Positions 17,040 through 25,775 of a stretch of 56,298 bases of DNA are shown here, one piece after another; position 1 is the first letter of the stretch, and each line of letters opens with the position of its first letter. The translations under genes and the position numbers were made by a program. The DNA lies in contig JAEZCT010000010.1 of assembly GCA_023433405.1 (NCBI GenBank), positions 1-56,298 of the forward strand. The letters are read 5' to 3'. Source of the stretch: Bacillota bacterium. Lineage in GTDB: Bacteria; Bacillota; Clostridia; Oscillospirales; Ruminococcaceae. The notes under the pieces are model-generated. The model saw only the letters and a program-made list of their open reading frames with translations. It was not told where the DNA came from and ran no database searches.

Positions 17040-17779
17040 CGTCCCATTAGCGCGAGGGCCTCCCGCGCCGCCTGCTGCTCCGCGTCCTTTTTGCTGCGTC
17101 CTATGCCCCGACCAATCATATTGCTGTTTAGGCGCACCTCAACGGTAAAGCGCTTATCGTGGTCGGGTCCGCTTTCCTCCACCAGGCAGTAGGACACGCT
17201 CTCCTCGCGGTTTTGCTGGATAATCTCCTGCAAGGCGGTTTTATAGTCCTGAAACGGGGTTTCTCTCTTTTCTTCGAGCTGACGCTTTACAAAAGCCAGC
17301 ACAAAGGAGCGGGCATGTTCCATGCCGCCGTCCAGATAGATGGCAGCGATAACCGCCTCGAACGCATCGGACAGGATGGAGGGGCGCTCCCGGCCCCCGG
17401 AGGAATCCTCCCCCCGCCCAAGAAGAATATGCCGCCCAAGACCGATGGCTCTTGCGAACTCGCACAGGGTTCGCTCACACACCAGCGAGGCGCGCAGCTT
17501 TGTTAGCTCCCCCTCGGGCAGGTGCTTGTAGTGAACAAACAGATAATCCGATACCACGATGGAAAGAACCGAGTCTCCTAAAAACTCCAGGCGTTCGTTG
17601 TAGGGCGTGCCCTTTTTCACCTCGTTTGCGTAGGAGGAATGGGTCAGCGCCGTTTTTAAAAGCTCCGCGTTGTGAAAGCGGTAGCCAATTGCATCCATTG
17701 TCTCTTTCATGGCCGCATAAAACCTTTCCGGCCCACGGGGCGATTCATCCAGCCAATTCACCGCGCGGGCAAAATCCAC
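17036..17779 (-). CDS. rnc: Ribonuclease III
   Basis: Double-strand-specific endonuclease that processes pre-rRNA and structured mRNA; 247 residues. The catalytic domain shows RLEFLGDSVLSIVVSDYLF and SDAFEAVIAAIYLDGG, which carry the acidic metal ligands. The dsRNA-binding domain covers about 175-247 (DYKTALQEIIQ, then RSKKDAEQQAAREALALM). The start is a GTG at 17779: GAGGAG, eight bases upstream, is formed by the last codons and stop of plsX, giving a five-base gap and tight coupling. An internal ATG at 17710 starts closer to the usual family N-terminus but has no comparable site. Confidence 0.96.
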   Translation of the reverse strand: MDFARAVNWLDESPRGPERFYAAMKETMDAIGYRFHNAELLKTALTHSSYANEVKKGTPYNERLEFLGDSVLSIVVSDYLFVHYKHLPEGELTKLRASLVCERTLCEFARAIGLGRHILLGRGEDSSGGRERPSILSDAFEAVIAAIYLDGGMEHARSFVLAFVKRQLEEKRETPFQDYKTALQEIIQQNREESVSYCLVEESGPDHDKRFTVEVRLNSNMIGRGIGRSKKDAEQQAAREALALMGR

Positions 17780-17784
17780 AGAGA

Positions 17785-18819
17785 TTACTCCTCGGAGGGA
17801 TTTGCTTCGCCGCCGCGGGCAAGGCTCTCTTTGAGCGCGGCGAGGGCGGTCTCAATCTCGCCGATGACGTTCTGCTCCGAAAACAGCTTGGCCTGACGGA
17901 TGGCGTTCATAAACGCCTTTGCGTCCGAGCTGCCGTGTGCCTTGATAACGGGGCGCGCAATGCCCATCAGGGGCGCACCGCCGTATTCGGTGTAATCCAT
18001 GGTTTTGCGAAACTCCGTAATGCCGCTTTTGAGTGCCAGCGCCGCGAGCTTTGTGCCTAAATTTTTGAGCAGAATGCCCTTGAGGCTTTGCGAAAAGCCT
18101 TTGGCAAGCCCCTCGGTAAGCTTTAGGATGACGTTGCCGGTAAAGCCGTCTGTCACCGCGACGTCGCACCCGCCAAGGGGCAGCTCTCTGGCCTCGATGT
18201 TGCCGATGCAGTTGACCGGCGCGTGAGAAAACAGGCGATTGGCCTCAATCTCAAGCTCGGTACCCTTGGTATCCTCGGTGCCCACGTTAACCACGCCCAC
18301 GCGGGGAGCGGGAATGGACAACACCTTATTCATATAAACCGAGCCCATAATGCCAAACTGAACGAGCATCTCGGGCCGGCAATCCAGGTTCGCGCCCGAA
18401 TCCATAAGCATATAGGGTCCCTTTGCGGTGGGCAGCAGGGGCGCGAGCGCCGCACGCTTAATGCCTTTAATGCGTCCGGCAAGCGTAGAGGAGCCGACAA
18501 CCAGCGCGCCGGTATTGCCCGCGCTGACAAAGGCATCTCCCTTGCCCTCCCTTAAAAGCTTTAACCCTACGGCCATCGAACAGTCTTCCTTTGCGCGGAT
18601 TACGTCGGTGGGCTCGTCCTCCATGGTGATTACCTGGGGCGCGTGGGCAAACGCAATGCCCTCCATGGGTATGGCGTTATCCTTTGCGCAGGACTCAAGC
18701 TTTGCCGTATCCCCTGTAACAATGATCGATACGCCGTATTCCTTTACCGCCTGCGCACAGCCCTTTAGCGTTTCGAGCGGTGCATTGTCTCCCCCGAAGC
18801 CGTCTACAATAATCTTCAT
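17785..18819 (-). CDS. plsX: Phosphate acyltransferase PlsX
   Basis: PlsX converts acyl-ACP to acyl-phosphate, the first step of phospholipid synthesis in Firmicutes (PlsX/PlsY route), acting at the inner face of the membrane. The 344-residue protein begins IIVDGFGGDNAPLETLKG and carries DVIRAKEDCSMAVGLKLL, SAGNTGALVVGS and DGFTGNVILKLTEG, the conserved family blocks. AAGGAG lies eight bases before the ATG. In many bacteria acpP sits between plsX and rnc; here rnc follows directly, so the acyl carrier protein gene must be elsewhere. Confidence 0.97.
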   Translation of the reverse strand: MKIIVDGFGGDNAPLETLKGCAQAVKEYGVSIIVTGDTAKLESCAKDNAIPMEGIAFAHAPQVITMEDEPTDVIRAKEDCSMAVGLKLLREGKGDAFVSAGNTGALVVGSSTLAGRIKGIKRAALAPLLPTAKGPYMLMDSGANLDCRPEMLVQFGIMGSVYMNKVLSIPAPRVGVVNVGTEDTKGTELEIEANRLFSHAPVNCIGNIEARELPLGGCDVAVTDGFTGNVILKLTEGLAKGFSQSLKGILLKNLGTKLAALALKSGITEFRKTMDYTEYGGAPLMGIARPVIKAHGSSDAKAFMNAIRQAKLFSEQNVIGEIETALAALKESLARGGEANPSEE

Positions 18820-18982
18820 GACGTGTTCTCCTTACTGTTATTTTTTCGCGTATGCGGGGTATGGGTTGCCAAAATACCAGAAGTTTATAACGCAAAGGTT
18901 TTGACGCGAAGCTCGGCTTTCGCGCCGACACATGTATTATGCCCGTTCTGCCAGCGTAAGCAAAAAAGGGGAATAAACCGTC

Positions 18983-20293
18983 TTATTCGCCGAGGGTTTG
19001 GGTATAGCGGCGCATACTTGCCATTGCCCGTTCGGCCAGTGCCTCATAGCGCTGCTCCTTGCCCCGCACAGGCTCGGCAAGCGGCGGCAGGATGCCCATA
19101 TTGCTGCCCATGGGCTGAAACTCCCCCGTTTCGTCGCCAAGGTGGCGAATGAGCGCCCCTGTCATCGTATCCGCGGGCGGGTCGGCAAGCTCCCTGCCCA
19201 GCGCCATGCGCGCCGCGCACAGCCCAGCGTAGATACCGCAGGCGGCGGATTCCACATAGCCCTCCACCCCCGTAATCTGCCCCGCGAAGAATATGCGGGG
19301 ATCGCTTTTCAACCGGCAAAAGGGGTCGAGCAGACGGGGGCTATCCAGAAACGTGTTGCGGTGCATTACGCCATATCGGGCAAACTCGGCGTTTGCAAGG
19401 CCGGGTATCATCGAAAACACCCTTTTTTGCTCGGTGAATTTAAGGTTAGTCTGAAAGCCCACCAGGTTGTACAAGGTGCCGTCTGCGTTCTCCCGCCGCA
19501 GCTGTACCGCCGCCCAGGGGCGATGCCCTGTTTTGGGGTCGCGCAAGCCGACGGGGCGCAGGGGACCGTAACGGATGGTATCCATCCCCCGCTTTGCCAT
19601 CACCTCTACGGGCATACAGCCCTCATAAACCCGAAAAAACTCCCGCTCAAATGCGTGCAGGGGCGCGCTCTCAGCCTCGGTAAGCGCCTGCCAAAAGCGT
19701 TCGTAACCCTCCTTGTCAAAGGGGCAGTTGATATAATCGGCGTCGCCCCTTCCGTAGCGGGCGGCGTAGAACACCTTGTCGTAATCAATGGAATCGGCGG
19801 TAATAATGGGTGCCGCCGCGTCGTAAAAGCTGAGTGTTTCAAGCCCGCAGCGGCGTTTGATATCCTCCGCCAGGGCATCCGCCGTCAGGGGACCGGTGGC
19901 AACCACCACAATGCCCTCCTCGGGTATGGAGGAAACCACCTCATGCACCACGGCAATACGGGGATTATGGGTGACTTTTTGAGTGATATACGCCGAGAAG
20001 CCCTCGCGGTCCACCGCCAGCGCGCCGCCTGCCTGCACCGCGCAGGCATATGCGGCCTCTACGGTCACAGACCCGAACAGGCGCATCTCCTCTTTTAAAA
20101 GCCCCGCTGCCGAGGCAAGTCGCTGGGCCTTGAGGGAGTTTGAACATACAAGCTCCGCAAAGGTGTCCAGCCTGTGCGCGGGGGAATGGGCAAGGGGCTT
20201 CATCTCATAAAGGCGTACATTCAGCCCGTACCCCGCCAGCATCAAGGCCGCCTCGCAGCCGGCAAGTCCTGCTCCCAGCACCGTCACGGTCAC
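18983..20293 (-). CDS. trmFO: tRNA m5U54 methyltransferase TrmFO
   Basis: Folate- and FAD-dependent enzyme that makes 5-methyluridine at position 54 of tRNA. The FAD-binding Rossmann motif VTVLGAGLAGCEAALMLAGYG opens the 436-residue protein. ELVCSNSLKAQR, FFRVYEGCMPVEVMAKRG and the late FFAGQITGVEGYVESAACG are GidA-like family signatures. The start is a GTG preceded by GGGGG at seven bases. It follows topA, as in B. subtilis, but a terminator-like hairpin with a run of six T residues lies only about 20 bp upstream of the start, which may limit read-through. Confidence 0.96.
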   Translation of the reverse strand: MTVTVLGAGLAGCEAALMLAGYGLNVRLYEMKPLAHSPAHRLDTFAELVCSNSLKAQRLASAAGLLKEEMRLFGSVTVEAAYACAVQAGGALAVDREGFSAYITQKVTHNPRIAVVHEVVSSIPEEGIVVVATGPLTADALAEDIKRRCGLETLSFYDAAAPIITADSIDYDKVFYAARYGRGDADYINCPFDKEGYERFWQALTEAESAPLHAFEREFFRVYEGCMPVEVMAKRGMDTIRYGPLRPVGLRDPKTGHRPWAAVQLRRENADGTLYNLVGFQTNLKFTEQKRVFSMIPGLANAEFARYGVMHRNTFLDSPRLLDPFCRLKSDPRIFFAGQITGVEGYVESAACGIYAGLCAARMALGRELADPPADTMTGALIRHLGDETGEFQPMGSNMGILPPLAEPVRGKEQRYEALAERAMASMRRYTQTLGE

Positions 20294-20310
20294 AATTTAA
20301 CCCCCTATCC

Positions 20311-20352
20311 TATAAAAAACCACGGCGGGAAAGGCACCCTTCCCCGGCTGTG
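20311..20352 (-). terminator. Terminator or attenuator between topA and trmFO
   Basis: On the minus strand a GC-rich imperfect stem (20321-20352, one bulge and one mismatch) is followed by six T residues. Since trmFO begins 18 bp further on, it could end the topA transcript or attenuate trmFO. Confidence 0.7.
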
Positions 20353-20369
20353 ATTGGTATTGCGTTTTT

Positions 20370-20467
20370 ATACTAATAACCGAATGGAAAGAGTATGAAA
20401 CGCTTCGGCTTATGGGCTTTCGCGCCGCTTTTATGTGCAAACTCTACTCTTTTTAAGGAGATTAGTA
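20370..20467. repeat. R1 palindromic repeat, copy E
   Basis: Diverged in the middle (CTTCGGCTTATGGGC) but with both R1 ends. On the minus strand its first bases TAATACTAATCTCC provide the TAA stop codon of topA. Confidence 0.85.
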
Positions 20468-22573
20468 TTATTCATCCTTGTCGTCCGACTTGCGCTCCAG
20501 CGGCTTTTCAAAGGTGCAGCTTTCGTTCGAGCAATAGATTTTGCCCGCTCTGCCCGTCTTTTTTAACAGTGAGTTCCCACAGGTGGGGCAGCTCTCCCCC
20601 GTTGGCATATCCCAGGTCATAAACGGGCATTTGGGGTTATGCTCACAGCCGAAATACTGCTTGCCCTTCTTGCTTTTTTTGCTGAGGATGCGCGCCTTGC
20701 ACAAGGGGCAGGAGCCGCCTGTTTCCTGCACAATCTTCTTGGTGTTTTTGCATTCGGGAAAGCCCGGGCACGCTAGGAACTTGCCAAACCGGCCGGTTTT
20801 AATCACCATATTGCGGCCGCACAGCTCGCACACAATGTCGGTCTCCTCATCGGGTACCTTTACGCGGGTGCCGTCCATCCGCTTCTCCGCAAGCTCTAAG
20901 GTATCGGCAAAATCGGCGTAGAACTCATCGAGAATCGAAACCCATTCCTTCTCCCCTGTTTCCACAAGGTCAAGGCTTTTTTCCATGGAGGCGGTAAACT
21001 CCGCATCCACGATCTTTTTAAAATGCTCCTTCATGAGGTTGGTGGTCACCTCGCCCAGGGGCGTGGGCTTAAGCGCCTTTGCGTCCCGCTCCACATACCC
21101 TCTTGCCAGAATGGTGGTTATGGTGGGGGAATAGGTGCTTGGGCGACCGATGCCGTTTTCCTCCAGCGCCTTAATCAGCGACGCTTCGGTGTACCGGGGC
21201 GGCGGCTGGGTGAAATGCTGGTTGGGCTCCAGGGATTTTTGCTTAAGCTGCTCTCCCTTCTCAAGCGGGGGCAGCGCGGCGCCCGCCTCACCCTCCTCGT
21301 CGTGGCTCTCCTCATAAAGCACCGTAAAACCGTCAAACTTTACCGAGAAGCCGCTGGCCTTAAAGGTATACTCTCCCGCCCGGATATCGGCGGAGACGGT
21401 ATCTAAAAGGGCGGTGGCCATCTGGCTTGCGATAAAACGCTCCCAAATCAGGCGGTAGAGCTTATACTGGTCGCTTGAGAGGCTTGCCTTGACCTTATCC
21501 GGCGAAAGGGCGGGCATGGAGGGGCGGATGGCCTCATGGGCATCCTGCGCGTTGTTTTTGGATTTATAGACGCGCGCCTCGGCGGGCAGATACTGCTTGC
21601 CGTAACGCTCGGTAATAAACTCCGCCGCCTCGTCCTGTGCCTCTTTTGAGATGCGCAGGGAGTCGGTTCTCATGTAGGTGATAAGACCCACCGCGCCGTA
21701 GCCTTCAACATCCACGCCCTCGTACAGCTCCTGCGCCGCCTTCATGGTGCGGCGCGCCTGAAAGCCCAGCTTGCGGGAGGCCTCCTGCTGCATGGTGGAT
21801 GTGGTAAAGGGCGGGGCGGGCGCCTTTTTGCGCACACCCTTTTTAACCGTCTCCACCACAAACTCGCAGCCCTCAAGCGCCGCGAGGATGGTCTCGGCCT
21901 CTTCCCTTGACTTAATCTCCATCTTTTTATCCTTGCCGTGGAACTTTGCGGGGAACACCTTGCGGGAGCCCTTGGCGGTAAGCTTTGCGTCAATGGTCCA
22001 GTACTCCTCGGTGACAAACGCGCGAATATCCTCCTCACGGTCCACAATCAGCCGCACCGCCACCGACTGCACCCGGCCTGCCGAAAGCCCGCGCCGTACC
22101 TTGCGCCACAGAAAGGGGCTGAGCTTATAGCCCACCACCCGGTCGAGGATGCGTCTTGCCTGTTGGGCGTTGACCAGGTCAATATCAATATGCCGGGGCG
22201 ACTCCATGCCGGATTTTACGCCCGACTTTGTAATCTCGTTAAAGGTAACACGGTTGACGGCGGTTACATCAAGGTTTAGCAGGTGCGCAAGGTGCCACGA
22301 TATCGCCTCGCCCTCACGGTCCGGGTCGGTTGCAAGGTAAACGATTTCGCTGTTCTTCGCGTCCTTTTTCAGCGACTTTATCAGCTCTTCCTTGCCCTTT
22401 ATCTCAACATACTGGGGCTCGAAATGGTTTTTAAGGTCCACGCCCAGCTTGCTTTTGGGCAGGTCGCGGATATGACCCATCGAAGCGACTACCTCGTAAC
22501 CACTGCCCAGATACTTTTTAATCGTCTTGGCTTTCGCCGGCGACTCCACAATGACGAGATTCGATTTTGCCAT
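20468..22573 (-). CDS. topA: DNA topoisomerase I
   Basis: Type IA topoisomerase of 701 residues that relaxes negative supercoils. The Toprim domain begins LVIVESPAKAKTIKKYLG and contains ATDPDREGEAISWHL. The active-site tyrosine lies in GLITYMRTDSLRIS near residue 297. Three C-terminal four-cysteine zinc modules follow (CELCGRN, CPLCKAR, CPTCGNS), each ending in a second cysteine pair. The ATG at 22573 follows GGGAGG by seven bases. The stop codon lies exactly at the edge of repeat copy E. Upstream lies dprA, the conserved neighbour. Confidence 0.98.
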   Translation of the reverse strand: MAKSNLVIVESPAKAKTIKKYLGSGYEVVASMGHIRDLPKSKLGVDLKNHFEPQYVEIKGKEELIKSLKKDAKNSEIVYLATDPDREGEAISWHLAHLLNLDVTAVNRVTFNEITKSGVKSGMESPRHIDIDLVNAQQARRILDRVVGYKLSPFLWRKVRRGLSAGRVQSVAVRLIVDREEDIRAFVTEEYWTIDAKLTAKGSRKVFPAKFHGKDKKMEIKSREEAETILAALEGCEFVVETVKKGVRKKAPAPPFTTSTMQQEASRKLGFQARRTMKAAQELYEGVDVEGYGAVGLITYMRTDSLRISKEAQDEAAEFITERYGKQYLPAEARVYKSKNNAQDAHEAIRPSMPALSPDKVKASLSSDQYKLYRLIWERFIASQMATALLDTVSADIRAGEYTFKASGFSVKFDGFTVLYEESHDEEGEAGAALPPLEKGEQLKQKSLEPNQHFTQPPPRYTEASLIKALEENGIGRPSTYSPTITTILARGYVERDAKALKPTPLGEVTTNLMKEHFKKIVDAEFTASMEKSLDLVETGEKEWVSILDEFYADFADTLELAEKRMDGTRVKVPDEETDIVCELCGRNMVIKTGRFGKFLACPGFPECKNTKKIVQETGGSCPLCKARILSKKSKKGKQYFGCEHNPKCPFMTWDMPTGESCPTCGNSLLKKTGRAGKIYCSNESCTFEKPLERKSDDKDE

Positions 22574-22723
22574 GCATGATCCTCCCATTCACCGGTTTAT
22601 GCGGTGAAACTATGTATTTCCTGATAAGTCATGTTTAGCAGCACAAGCTGTTTGTTTTTTTGCGACAGCTTTTGTTGCGAAACACGGCTTTGCATCATTG
22701 CCGGGGCAGTCCCATCCCTTTGC

Positions 22724-22764
22724 CATTACCCGTTGACCATTACTCATTACTCATTTCTCATTGC
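22724..22764. repeat. Short degenerate tandem repeat (CATTACT units)
   Basis: A run of near-identical 7-9 bp units (CATTACC, CATTACT, CATTTCT) spans the end of dprA and the space before topA. It looks like simple-sequence DNA; no function is apparent. Confidence 0.5.
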
Positions 22765-23948
22765 TCCCCCAAAAGCGAATAGCAGCCGCCCGGATGAGCG
22801 CGGGCAAGCTCCTCAAGCTCAAGCTCCGTGAGTGCCGACATGGCGGCCGCACTGCTTAAGCCCGCTTCGGCGGCAAGCTGGTCGAGATGCTTTTTGCCGG
22901 TCGAAAGTGCGGCGTAGATGACCACGGCCTGCCGCGAAAGACGGTCTGGCAGCGTCGGGGCAAGCATGGCGGGCATTTGCCGTGCGTCTCCCGGCTGCTC
23001 TTGCGAAGCCGCGGGGTTATATACCGCCGCGTCATACCAATCGGTACGTCCCTGTGCCATTAACTTATCCCTGCGAACGCCCTCATATTCAAGCAGGATG
23101 TCGTTTGCGCCGCCGACAGGGATGGCTCCCTCGCGCAAAAGCCGCAGCGGGCCCTCACTGGCGCTGCTGAAGATACTGCCGGGCACCGCAAAGATATCTC
23201 TTCCCTGCTCGAGTGCCAGAGAGGCGGTAATCAGCGCGCCGCTTTTTTGGGGTGCTTCCACAACGCATACGCCGTCGCACAGCCCCGCTAAAATACGGTT
23301 GCGCGCGGGAAAGTGGCGGGAAAGAGGAGGCACCCCCGGGGTGTACTCGCTGATTAACAGCCCTTTTGTCTCAATTTCTTTCATAAGCGCCTCATTTTCC
23401 GGCGGGTAAACCACATCAAGCCCACAGCCCAGCACCGCGGCGGTTAAGCCTCCGGCGTCCAGCGCACCCCGGTGCGCGCACGCGTCAATGCCCAGCGCAA
23501 GCCCGCTGACCACCACCGCGCCGGACGCGGCAAGCTCACGGGAGATGCGGTAGGAGGCCTTGGCGCCGTAATCGGTCATGCGTCTGCTGCCAACCATGCC
23601 AATGGACACATGGCGGATAAAATCGATGGATCTGCCCTTCATATACAGTACGACAGGAGGCGCGTAAATGCTCCTTAGCCTCTCGGGATATGATACGTTA
23701 TCTATCGTTAAAATGTCAATGCCTTTTTTATCGCAGTCGTTTACAACCTCATAGGCCGACTCCAAGGAAAGGGCCTTCACCCTTCCGCGTTGCTGCTCTG
23801 TAAGGCGCAGGTAAAAGCCGTTTTTTTGCTGTACCGCGTGGTAAAAGGCCTCGGCGGAGCCGGATTGACGAACCGCCTCGGACGCAATAAAATGACCCGC
23901 GCCTAGCGCGCGGGAAACCCACACACAGTATACCGTACCATCCGTCAT
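22758..23948 (-). CDS. dprA: DNA processing protein DprA (Smf)
   Basis: DprA binds incoming single-stranded DNA during transformation and loads RecA. Residues about 95-300 form the Rossmann-like core: VGSRRMTDYGAKASYRISREL, SGLALGIDACAHRGALDAGG, AVLGCGLDVVYPPEN, SEYTPGVPPLSRHFPARNRI and SLALEQGRDIFAVPG. A short winged-helix domain follows at the C-terminus. The length is 396 residues. The ATG at 23948 follows GAGGGGG by nine bases. It lies upstream of topA, the usual Firmicute order (smf-topA-gid). The 57-bp gap to the methyltransferase upstream holds no promoter I can name. Confidence 0.95.
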   Translation of the reverse strand: MTDGTVYCVWVSRALGAGHFIASEAVRQSGSAEAFYHAVQQKNGFYLRLTEQQRGRVKALSLESAYEVVNDCDKKGIDILTIDNVSYPERLRSIYAPPVVLYMKGRSIDFIRHVSIGMVGSRRMTDYGAKASYRISRELAASGAVVVSGLALGIDACAHRGALDAGGLTAAVLGCGLDVVYPPENEALMKEIETKGLLISEYTPGVPPLSRHFPARNRILAGLCDGVCVVEAPQKSGALITASLALEQGRDIFAVPGSIFSSASEGPLRLLREGAIPVGGANDILLEYEGVRRDKLMAQGRTDWYDAAVYNPAASQEQPGDARQMPAMLAPTLPDRLSRQAVVIYAALSTGKKHLDQLAAEAGLSSAAAMSALTELELEELARAHPGGCYSLLGEQ

Positions 23949-24004
23949 CCCTCCGCGCCCCCTCATCTTTGACGCAGCCGCCGCATTTTTGATATCCGAT
24001 GTTT

Positions 24005-24802
24005 TTAGCGCGCCTTGGGGCGCACCATCTCCCACATAATAATGCCCGCCGCCATCGCCGCGTTGAGCGACTCGGCGCGTCCCGCCATCTCGATGGTCAC
24101 CTGACGCTCGCAGGCCTTGCACAGCTCCTGCGAAAGCCCGTTGCCCTCGTTGCCGATAAAAACCACGCTGCCCTCGGGAAAGGCTGTTTGCGTAATACCC
24201 GGGGCGCTTTCCTCAATGACGGCGGCGTAGGTGGAAAAGCCCATTGCGCGCAGATCCACGCAAACCGCGTCCAGCTCCTGAGATTCATAAATCGGCAGCC
24301 GGAAAACCCCGCCCATTGTGGCGCGAATAACCTTGGGGTTTAAAATATCGCAGCAGTCGCTGCTTAACAATACGCCGGATATACCTATGGCCTCGGCGGT
24401 GCGGATGATGGTGCCGAGGTTGCCGGGGTCCTGTATCCGTTCAAGGGCAATAAAACGCCCGTTCCTGTCTATTGTAGCAAGCTCCATTTTTTTGTCAAGC
24501 ATATCGCACACACATAACACGCCTTGTGGTGAAGCGGTGTCGGAAACCTTGGAAAACACACTGTCAGAAACCTCGTACACCTGCGCACCCGCCGAAAGGA
24601 TGGGCTTTAGGCTGTTGTAATACCGTCTTGAGGCGTCTCCGGTTATAAAAACATACCTGCAAATCACACCGCTTTGTACGGCATCCAAGCACAGGCGAAG
24701 CCCCTCAACCACAAACAAGCCCTGTTCCATGCGCTCTTTTTTGGAGGCCGTCAGCTTAGCCGCAAGTTTTACAATGGGATTTTCGACGCTTGTAATAATC
24801 AT
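24005..24802 (-). CDS. TrmH-family (SpoU) RNA 2'-O-methyltransferase
   Basis: This 265-residue SPOUT-class methyltransferase uses SAM to methylate a ribose in rRNA or tRNA; the exact target cannot be read from the sequence. An N-terminal substrate-binding domain (ENPIVKLAAKLTASKKERMEQGLFVVEG) precedes the knotted domain with ERIQDPGNLGTIIRTAEAIG, FIGNEGNGLSQEL and AGRAESLNAAMAAGIIMWEM, the three SpoU motifs. The ATG at 24802 follows GGGGGAG closely. It probably heads the transcript into dprA-topA. Confidence 0.93.
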   Translation of the reverse strand: MIITSVENPIVKLAAKLTASKKERMEQGLFVVEGLRLCLDAVQSGVICRYVFITGDASRRYYNSLKPILSAGAQVYEVSDSVFSKVSDTASPQGVLCVCDMLDKKMELATIDRNGRFIALERIQDPGNLGTIIRTAEAIGISGVLLSSDCCDILNPKVIRATMGGVFRLPIYESQELDAVCVDLRAMGFSTYAAVIEESAPGITQTAFPEGSVVFIGNEGNGLSQELCKACERQVTIEMAGRAESLNAAMAAGIIMWEMVRPKAR

Positions 24803-24866
24803 GGGTCTCCCCCTTTCGCATGTGTGTGTCGTACCCTTGCCGCTTTTCACTTAATTTTTATACTTA

Positions 24867-24968
24867 TACTAATATCCGATTTAAAAGAGTATAAAAATCA
24901 AGTAAAAAGCTTTAATTTATGGGTTTTCACGCGGATTTTTATCGACTCTTTTTAAGGAGATTAGTATT
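24867..24968. repeat. R1 palindromic repeat, copy F
   Basis: Nearly identical to copy C over the whole length. It lies between the start of the methyltransferase gene and the rplT terminator. The rest of the 24803-25130 gap holds only that terminator. Confidence 0.92.
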
Positions 24969-25026
24969 ATATAAATCGGCTAATAAAGGCTTCTCAAACT
25001 GCTAAAAAATACGCCCGAGCCTTTAT

Positions 25027-25060
25027 AAGAAACCGCTGAGAAAATAATCAGCGGTTTCTT
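25027..25060 (-). terminator. Terminator of the infC-rpmI-rplT operon
   Basis: A perfect 12-13 bp stem (AAACCGCTGA/TCAGCGGTTT core) with an 8-nt loop lies about 70 bp past the rplT stop. On the minus strand it ends in TTTCTTATA. Confidence 0.85.
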
Positions 25061-25130
25061 TAGACACGGGCGCAGTTCGCATTTATATAAGCCTACAAGC
25101 CCTGCACGACATACTGCCGGCACCGGCTTA

Positions 25131-25484
25131 TTACAGTGCTGCCTTTGCTTTTTCGGTCAGTGCGGTAAAGGCCGCAGCATCCGAAACAGCGAGCTCTGAA
25201 AGCATCTTGCGGTTGAGCACGATGCCGGCCTTATTAAGGCCGTTCATAAAGGTGGAGTAGTTCATGCCGTTTAATCTGGCAGCGGCAGAGATACGCGCGA
25301 TCCACAGCTGGCGGAAGCTGCGCTTTTTCTGCTTGCGTCCGATATATGCATACTGGCCGGATTTCATCACGGCCTGTTTAGCGACTCTAAACAGCCTGCT
25401 CTTACTTAAAAAGTAACCCTTAGCAAGCTTGAGAACCTTCTTTCTTCTTTTACGGGTCATCATTGCGCCCTTAACTCGAGCCAT
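25131..25484 (-). CDS. rplT: 50S ribosomal protein L20
   Basis: The 117-residue bL20 binds 23S rRNA early in large-subunit assembly, and in several bacteria it represses its own operon by binding the mRNA leader. It begins MARVKGAMMTRKRRKKVLKLAKGY and continues with IGRKQKKRSFRQLWIARI, both typical. GGAGG lies ten bases before the ATG. It is the last gene of infC-rpmI-rplT and is followed by a terminator. Confidence 0.98.
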   Translation of the reverse strand: MARVKGAMMTRKRRKKVLKLAKGYFLSKSRLFRVAKQAVMKSGQYAYIGRKQKKRSFRQLWIARISAAARLNGMNYSTFMNGLNKAGIVLNRKMLSELAVSDAAAFTALTEKAKAAL

Positions 25485-25533
25485 CTTCTATATACCTCCG
25501 TTAATGGTTGATCACATGCCAAACTGTGACGGT

Positions 25534-25731
25534 TTATTTGTAGGGAATTAAAAGCTTAATCTGCGCGACGTTGGTTTTATCGGCATAAGCCGCAGAGCGC
25601 AGCTGTCTCTTGCGCTTAGTGCTCATCTTGGTGAGGATATGACGTTTAAACGCGTGCGCGCGCTTTACCTTGCCGTTTTTCGTTAAGTTAAAGCGTTTCT
25701 TCGCGCCGGAGTGTGTTTTAATCTTAGGCAT
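25534..25731 (-). CDS. rpmI: 50S ribosomal protein L35
   Basis: A 65-residue basic ribosomal protein, bL35, beginning MPKIKTHSGAKKRFNLTKNG, the universal family start. AAGGAGG precedes the ATG by ten bases. It lies between infC and rplT, 44 and 49 bp apart. Confidence 0.98.
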   Translation of the reverse strand: MPKIKTHSGAKKRFNLTKNGKVKRAHAFKRHILTKMSTKRKRQLRSAAYADKTNVAQIKLLIPYK

Positions 25732-25775
25732 TGCGGGGAAGCCTCCTTAAAAAATTTACTTGCGTGTGAAAAATG

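Noticed and set aside
18998..20098. Open frame of 366 codons on the plus strand
   Set aside because: Antisense to trmFO, rich in His, Gly and Arg in shadow-frame fashion, with no recognisable domain.
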